Shown here piece by piece: positions 57,974-64,000 of a DNA stretch of 64,000 nt. Each line of letters opens with the position of its first letter. The stretch's first letter is position 1. The notes below the pieces were generated by a model. The model was not told where the DNA came from, searched no databases, and worked only from the letters and a program-made list of their open reading frames with translations. This DNA comes from Trichosphaerium sp. ATCC 40318 (Eukaryota > Discosea > Flabellinia > Trichosidae): positions 154,393 through 218,392 of the forward strand of contig JALMLS010000231.1 of assembly GCA_038496445.1 (NCBI GenBank), written 5' to 3'. A program made the translations under genes and the position numbers.

Positions 57974-59318
57974 CTACATATTGTATTCCAAAAAGATATT
58001 TGGCTCTATTAGGTCGTAAACAGCCATCACGCTATATTCTGTATTCGTCGCATCTCCACAGTTTATTGCAAATACTTCAACACCCTGCTCTTTCAGTGGT
58101 AAAATACTTCCATTTGTTGCATTCATTCCAACAAGATGTAGTGTATTTACTTCAACAAGCGTCTCGATGCCTTTATCTGTAACTGAAAGTAACATACAAA
58201 GAATAAGTGTATGAACTTTACAAAGATGCTTGACGCCTTCATCTGTTACTCCATCACAGTGCGATAAACTTAAATAGTGGACTCCAGCAAGTGCTTTTAC
58301 ACCTTCATTTGTTAGTGCTGAGCTTCCGGATATACACATTGTATGGACACCAGAAAGAGCTGATACTGCAATATCAGATACATTTTTACCACAAAACGTA
58401 ATTGTATGTACACCTGCAAGTGCCACTATACCTTCATCAGTAATGTTTGTTAACGAACCACGCAACAATATAGTATGAACACCAGATAGAGTTTTAAGAC
58501 CTTTATCTGAAACAGCACAATCCCTAACATCAATTCTCTTTACTCCTTTGATAGCTTGCAAGCCGACATCAGTAATTTGAGTACCTTGAAGAAGAATTGT
58601 ACTTACGCCTTTGAGCCATTTTATACCTTCATCAGAACCTGTACTCAACGCTATACTATGAACACCAGCAAGCGCTTTAATGCCCTCATCTGTTACGTTT
58701 TTACAGCGACGTAAGTTTATTGTGTGTACTCCACCCACCAGCTTAACACTTTCATCTGTGATATGTATACAACCACTTAAATCAATCGTATGAACACCAG
58801 CTAAAGCTGATACACCAACATCTGAAATACTGTTGCAGTCACAAAGATTGATTTTATGAACACCAGAAAGTGCGCATAGTGAATCATCAGTTACTGTGAC
58901 TTTACTATCCGATAGATCAATAGATTTGACACCAGCAAGAACTGTTAAATCAGTGCTCTTTAGAGTGCAAGAAGGATCTTTTATAACTAATCGTTTGACT
59001 CCCTTCAAAAGAGTAAGCAATGTGCCAGTAGCATTTATTGCTGTAACCAACGAGTTACACAATACTCCTCTGTACGATGAAACTCTCTTATAACTCTCTT
59101 GGGTGGTCAAAATAACGGAAGAATATCCAGTGATATCGTGTATAACTGCAGCAAGCGCACAGCATGTCTGGGCTACACTAAACCGAGATTTATCTAAAAA
59201 CAACACCATGTTTGCTATTGTTTCGACTGGGAGTGCTAACAGCGACCTACAGAGTTGTTTAGTGATTTACTGTTTTCAAAGCACAGTACGCTGTTTCGTT
59301 TGATTCGCTTCCAGACAT
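57974..59318 (-). CDS. F-box-like protein with long GVHTI repeat array
   Basis: Start ATG 59318 (MSGSESNETA), joined by a 43-nt intron (GTACTG...CTGTAG) to SLLALPVETIANMVLFLDKS, which completes an F-box-like motif otherwise cut. FSVAQTCCALAAVIHDITGY follows as in the paralogues. About fifteen repeats come next, including AGVHTIDLSGCIHITDESVK and AGVHTITFCGKNVSDIAVSA. They are more divergent from one another than in the 53-56 kb genes, so this is an older member. The C-terminus (DATNTEYSVMAVYDLIEPNI) is unique. Confidence 0.78.
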
Positions 59319-60057
59319 GCGCAGTTGTTGTTTGTTTGAACAAGGCCAGTTAAAATAAAGTCATTTCATTTCAATGATCATGCAGGTAACAACTTCAGGT
59401 GAAATCTATTTGGAAGTTCCAGCTACAATGAGTGTTGCTTTAACCGCTATTGCGAGAGATAGGTGTTCGTAAATGCAAGTGTCTTCGACTATTTATACGT
59501 TTGCATTTAAATTTCCTACGACTACACTAGTGTCACTACAAAGGTTTGACAGCGGTATGGTTTTTTTTCTCTGAATTTTATTTGTACAAACAACGTTTTA
59601 CAACACGTTTCGCAGATCCGTAAAAACTTACATGAAATCATCATCACGTTTCTTACCGTGGAAGCAATGCAAGTAAGTCTAGAAACAACATAAGTCGGCT
59701 TTTCAAAAAACGGTGAAAACTTTCAAAAAAAAGCGTACTAGAATAGTCCCGTAAACGATCAAACCGCCTGCCAGACCGAGGAATAGAGCTGTTGTTTTAA
59801 TCTATAAGGTTGTAAACGACTTACATTCGGGTGAAAACAAATAATTCTATAAAGGGTTATAACGCCGATTTTCTAACGTACGATGGTCAAATGCGCGAGT
59901 ACACTTGGTAGAGCTACAGAAAAATGAGTTTAAAGGTGCGTCAGTTAAAGTTGAGTTTTGATTTCTCGCATGTTAATCGAAGTAAAAACGTGGTGAAATG
60001 CGCTGTCAATTCAAATGGCATGTATTTGAGGGCGTACCGAGACCGCTAACGACAAAA
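59319..60057. other. Intergenic region
   Basis: Short ATG frame at about 59373-59470 (MIMQVTTSGEIYLEV) with no support. Otherwise nothing. Confidence 0.4.
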
Positions 60058-60270
60058 ATGCCTGTCAAGAAGAATCCGGCGTCTTTAAATGCTCTATGCG
60101 TCGTAATGAGCGTGGGAAGTAATATTATGATTGTACCTTGCTTTATTATCTTCGTAGCCTCGACCACACTAAAAAACGTTGGTGATTACGTCGGAACATC
60201 TAAACTATTACGTACAGCAGCGCAGAGTAGGTTAGGAAGAGGTGCGAACAGGTACGCGACAACTACATAA
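60058..60270 (+). CDS. Small membrane protein, about 70 aa
   Basis: ATG 60058 gives MPVKKNPASLNALCVVMSVG, then SNIMIVPCFIIFVASTTL, a tail with KNVGDYVGTSKLLRTA and the stop at 60270. There is one strong hydrophobic segment and perhaps a second. The pattern (basic start, V...G...NIM..C..F) resembles the convergent gene on the other strand. I do not recognise it; small ER or vacuolar assembly factors have this size. Confidence 0.4.
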   Translation: MPVKKNPASLNALCVVMSVGSNIMIVPCFIIFVASTTLKNVGDYVGTSKLLRTAAQSRLGRGANRYATTT

Positions 60271-60530
60271 ATTTAACGATGAAAACGTTGAATGAAAGTC
60301 GTGGGTACCAACGAGAATAGGAAACCAGTTCTTGAAAAGGACACAGGCCATAATATTACATAGAACACCAATAGCTAGAACAAAAGATAGTCCTGCGATG
60401 CTATAATGTATTCTATTAGTACAATCATAACGTTACAAGCTGCGTACACTACATAGTTGGTTAGATAATAATTAAAAATTGACTTTACTTACTGAGAGCT
60501 TCACGAGAGATCTTTGCCATGTTGTGATGA
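60232..60530 (-). CDS. Small membrane protein, two exons
   Basis: ATG 60530 (MAKISREAL), joined through a GTAAGT donor and a TCGCAG acceptor to RLSFVLAIGVLCNIMACVLF and KNWFPILVG, with a stop at 60232. The 3' end overlaps that of the plus-strand gene. The hydrophobic segment with NIM and C..F resembles it, so the two may be paralogues. Low certainty because of size. Confidence 0.35.
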
Positions 60531-60667
60531 GCGTTATTATTTTGAAATCGTGAAATTTGGGAGCCGTTCAACGCGTGTCTTGTCGGACAAAAAAATCATA
60601 CCCTAAATGCCTCAACGGTGACGTTTGACACTTGAATTTCTCGTTGTGTAGCACTGTATACGGTAAA

Positions 60668-62394
60668 ATGAAACGCAAAAGGGGTAATCAAGATAACGGT
60701 ACTCCAAAGAATGTAGAAGGCGCTAGAAGACCAAAGAGTGCGTAGAGTTAAATAATCGCGCTTCTAAACTCGCATTTTAGAAGTAAAAGGTTTAAAAGAT
60801 TTCAGCACCCGATTGCACAACCTACTACGCGAAGAAATAAGGGATTTTGAAGCGATTGTAAGTAGAGAAACTAAACAGCTTGAAACAGAAAAAAAAGAGC
60901 TACAAGACGCAAAAGAGGTATACGCGGGTGCACTGTAAGGTCGTTTAACAGTTTGTAGTCTTTTGAAAAGGAACTACAATGGGTAGCCAACTCTGGAACG
61001 TATGACCCTGATGAACTTGTTGTCCTAAACGTTGGTGGTACGTTGATCAGTTTTTTTGGTTTGATAGTACCTTACACTTTAGAAGGAAAAACATTCGAGA
61101 CGCGTTTGAGCACATTTAGATCTGTGTGGGCTCAAGGTAAGCGCTTGCAATTTTTGTAGACGCTAGTTATATTTTTTTTTCCACTGTTTTACACGTAAGT
61201 AGGCTCAATGCTTGAGGCTATGTTCAGCGGAAGACATAAAATACAGAAAAATCCGAGAGGACAAGTACGATCGTTTTTACGGCTTATTGTAGTTTTTTAT
61301 TTTTAGTTTTGCTTACAAACACGTAAGGTATTCATTGATAGAGACGGAGGTTATTTTGCTTATATTTTAAATTATTTAAGAACAGGGAACATGTATTGGC
61401 CAGAATCAGCCTCTAAGCGTGTTGCACTTGTTACAGAACTTGATTACTACCAGATTCAGGATGTATCATACAAACGTGATGAACTTAGGTACAGCTTTTT
61501 ACCTAATAACTTTGCCACGTACTTGGCAAAACTTCCATTTTTAGCAAAAGTCTAAAAAGCGTGGAATTCCACCTTAGAAGTCACGAATTTTTTTTCGATT
61601 TTATTTTTCCTGTACTTAGTTTATACGTGGTTGGTTATTCTCTTATTAATTGTTCGTCTGTTTAGGTGGGTATCTCATACAGATATGACTACTTTTTTAG
61701 AAGGTAAAGTTGCCTTGTGTTCACCAGAAGTTGGAACTGAGGGTATGATTCTTCATGCTAATAAATGCTTCACTACTGGTCGTCATGAATGGTTTGTTCA
61801 ATTATTAATGGTTAAAGATGATTCTTACGAGCCTGCTATTGGTATTATGAAGAAACATGCTGAATTAACTAATTTCAGTTGGGGTGACTTCGAAATGAAT
61901 GGTTAGTTTTTTTTTTCTCTTGAAAACCAGTTTTGCTACATCCTGCTATACAAAGACAAGCGAATAATCTTGCACTTTATTATTCTCTTGTTCTGTACGC
62001 GCTTATTTTTTTTCAAAAACGTGGTGATCAGTACTCAAAAGAGAAAGTATTTTCTACTTTTAGTTTTTCTTTTTGTCGGTTTTTTAGCAACTTGTTAATA
62101 TTTTCTATAGCCATTGGTATAGCAAGTGATATCTATGATGAAGCGAACGATTATAAACCAGGTAGACATGAGAATGATTTGCTTGTATCAAGAGACTTTG
62201 TTGTTGGAGATATTGTGCGTATTACAGTTGATCTAGATAGGCGTACTTTAGATTTTGCTTGTAATGGATTAAGAACATTAAAAGCACCATTGAAGCTTGG
62301 TGATGAATTTTGTAAGCATGGTATTGTACCGGTAGCTTTTGGATGGGCTTTTGCTATTAGTTACAAGGATTCATCACGTTGTTGGCCTTCGTGA
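60668..62394 (+). CDS. BTB/POZ (KCTD-type) protein with SPRY-like C-terminal domain
   Basis: ATG 60668 (MKRKRGNQDN), then a coiled coil (SRETKQLETEKKELQDAKE). A T1/BTB domain of the KCTD kind follows: DELVVLNVGGKTFETRLSTF, GSMLEAMFSGRHKIQ, VFIDRDGGYFAYILNYLRTG and LVTELDYYQIQD. Exons from 61660 encode a C-terminal domain, FLEGKVALCSPEVGTEGMIL, TGRHEWFVQLLMVKDDSYEP, then GDIVRITVDLDRRTLDFACN and GIVPVAFGWAFAISY, which has the SPRY/B30.2 pattern (DL..RTL.F..NG). KCTD proteins tetramerise or pentamerise and often act as CUL3 adaptors; SPRY would recruit the substrate. Eight or nine exons are used. The family call is firm; the adaptor role is inferred. Confidence 0.8.
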
Positions 62395-62750
62395 ATATGA
62401 GAAAAAAATGAGAAAAATTTGACCTCTTATTTGTGCTGAAAAAAAGTTTTTCACGCTTGTATTATTTACAGTTGTATTTTCAATATATGAATGCTTTTAT
62501 CACAATCCTGTAGTGTTATTTCATACAACGGTAGCAAAACAAGTTTGTTTGTTTCTTTTGAAGTGACAGTCCAAGTTTGACCTAATGTAGGCTAAAACGC
62601 TTTACGGATGGAGGTAGCATTCTTAGGAAATAACTGTTTGATTGTTGACTACGTCTGTGTATCTAAGTAGTTGAGTAGATCGAAAGTCAAAATAAGTTTC
62701 AGTGAAAGTTAAAAAAAAACAATCCAGTTTGCTTACAACAGCACCAAGCG
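62395..62750. other. Intergenic region
   Basis: 3' flank of the BTB gene and 5' flank of the Ras gene. No gene is seen. Confidence 0.5.
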
Positions 62751-63490
62751 ATGGCTGATTTCAAACTATTAGTGTTAGGGGATCACGGCGTTGGAAAAAC
62801 AACGGTCGTACTACGATTAGTACACGATCGTTTTATTGAGGACTACGACCCCACAATAGAAGATTCGTAAGCTTTTTGACAACGTTTACTTACTATTCGA
62901 CACCCGTCACGTGTTGACTGACTAATCCATCTCCAGATACCGTAAGCAAGTTATTATTGGCGGTCAAGAGGTATTGTTGAATGTTTGGGACAGACCAACC
63001 GTACATGACGAATTTTCTGAAGAACAGCTTGAGTAAGTGTAAAAGATGTTTGGTTTATGAAAATAGTTAACGGATTTTTTATGACAGCGCCCGTGTGAGA
63101 TGGAGTGAAGGATGTTTAATTGTTTATTCAGTTACAAGTCACGAGTCTTTTGCATCAGTTTCTAATTATGTTGACCGCATCAAAAGGTAAGTGCAAACTA
63201 AAAAAACAAAGCAAAGTTACTCATCAATAACTGTTTGAAGGGTCAAAGATGCTGAGAAAATTACTGGTGTATTGGTTGGTAATAAAGTTGATTTGAAGGA
63301 AGACATATCTGTAACTGCAACAGAAGGTCAACAACTTGCAAAAAGATATTGTATACCTTTCGTTGAGACATCAGCTAAGGCAAACATAAACATTGAAGAA
63401 GCTTTTCATCTGCTTGCAAAGGAGATAAGAAAACAGAAAGTATTAGATGACGGAAACACGGATTCTGTTAAAAGTTGTACAATAATGTAA
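62751..63490 (+). CDS. Ras-family small GTPase with atypical switch II
   Basis: Exons encode MADFKLLVLGDHGVGKTTVV (G1 P-loop GDHGVGKT), FIEDYDPTIEDS (G2, effector loop with T35 equivalent), LLNVWDRPTVHDEFSEEQL, CLIVYSVTSHESFASV, GVLVGNKVDLKED (G4 NKxD), PFVETSAKAN (G5) and a C-terminal SCTIM. The CaaX box CTIM predicts farnesylation and membrane attachment. The G3 motif, normally WDTAGQEE, is WDRPTVHDE: the invariant Gly and the catalytic Gln are lost, so hydrolysis should be impaired. Length (about 185 aa) and the other motifs are normal. Four exons; one intron carries CACGTG near 62908. It is a signalling GTPase; the partner is unknown. Confidence 0.9.
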
Positions 63491-64000
63491 GGCTAAAATA
63501 CAGGTCCGTTGAAATACCACTTACAGTCGCTATTGCTAGTCGCACACCAAATATTGCTAATAGTGCTCCTTGTATTACAAGGAAAGGGAACTCGTGGCTA
63601 GTTGTAACAACAGCGTTAAGTGGCAGCAGCGAGCCCACGCTTCATAAACAGGTCAAACAAACGTAATAACGAGTGTGTTATTACTTTATAATGTAGATGG
63701 TCATATTAGCTATCGTAGTTATTGGTTGGTTGACGGTGGACGTCTAGTTGGTTGGTCCTCTCTGTTCTAACGTCGTGAAATGTACATCATGTTCAGTAAT
63801 TAACAGAAAACAAAACTGTCGCACTGTCAACTTTGTTTACACTGCAAACAATACAAAATAGCAGTTCCTTTCCACCCAAGACTTAGTTGCTTATTGGTGG
63901 TCAGAGGACGGTCTAACATTGACTTTATTACGGCAATCGAGTAGGGTGGTTTATTATCGAGCAGTTACACAGTTTGGTTAGATTCCAGACATTGAATGGG
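63491..64000. other. Right-edge region
   Basis: 3' flank of the Ras gene and unassigned sequence. A 63-codon plus frame overlapping the Ras stop (63475-63666) has no ATG-supported product. Nothing else is seen. Confidence 0.45.

Overview
The window is nuclear DNA of an intron-rich eukaryote, probably a free-living or parasitic protist. It is AT-rich, and genes are small and tightly packed on both strands. Most carry many short introns (about 43-150 nt) with GTACG, GTAAG or GTATG donors and YAG acceptors. There are no rRNAs, no recognisable tRNAs, no operons and no CRISPR. The gene content (class C GPCR, HPRT, ADF-H protein, Ras-type GTPase, KCTD-like BTB protein, ankyrin-PARP, tyrosinase, matrix metalloproteinase) is clearly eukaryotic. 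Thr/Pro-rich secreted linkers recall stramenopiles, but I cannot place the organism.

Layout. 0.4-9 kb: a class C GPCR, an unknown acidic protein and a single-pass surface protein. 9.3-14.4 kb: an F-box protein with short leucine-rich-type repeats, a 2H phosphoesterase and an F-box protein with YwqK/MORN-like repeats. 14.6-22.9 kb: HPRT, divergently paired with a very long proline-rich and acidic coiled-repeat protein. 23.7-30.3 kb: a GST, small secreted Cys-rich proteins, a membrane protein, and a VPS33-like fragment split by a 540-bp TTAA-flanked inverted-repeat element. 30.4-38.7 kb: an ankyrin-PARP, an extended SDR reductase, a methyltransferase and an F-box/YwqK gene. 40.2-47.1 kb: an FMN-binding split-barrel protein, a tyrosinase whose reading frame can be spliced into a matrix metalloproteinase, and a surface protein with a DUF4215-type motif. 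47.6-59.3 kb: seven further members of the F-box expansion plus a secreted protein and an ADF-H protein. 60-63.5 kb: two tiny membrane proteins, a BTB plus SPRY-like protein and a Ras-type GTPase.

Two themes stand out. First, nine genes plus one relic belong to a local expansion of F-box-like proteins. They share an N-terminal LPxE motif followed by either a 21-residue repeat (AGVHTINL..T.VTDEGVKAL) or a roughly 23-residue YwqK-type repeat. They occur as inverted, partly identical copies, which suggests ongoing duplication and gene conversion of substrate adaptors. Second, several proteins have unusual domain combinations or lost motifs: a tyrosinase-MMP candidate fusion without the cysteine switch, an FH1-like protein with no FH2 but a very long acidic repeat tail, and a Ras with a degenerate G3 motif. 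Exon joins were worked out by eye from frame and splice-site consensus and are not confirmed by transcripts.
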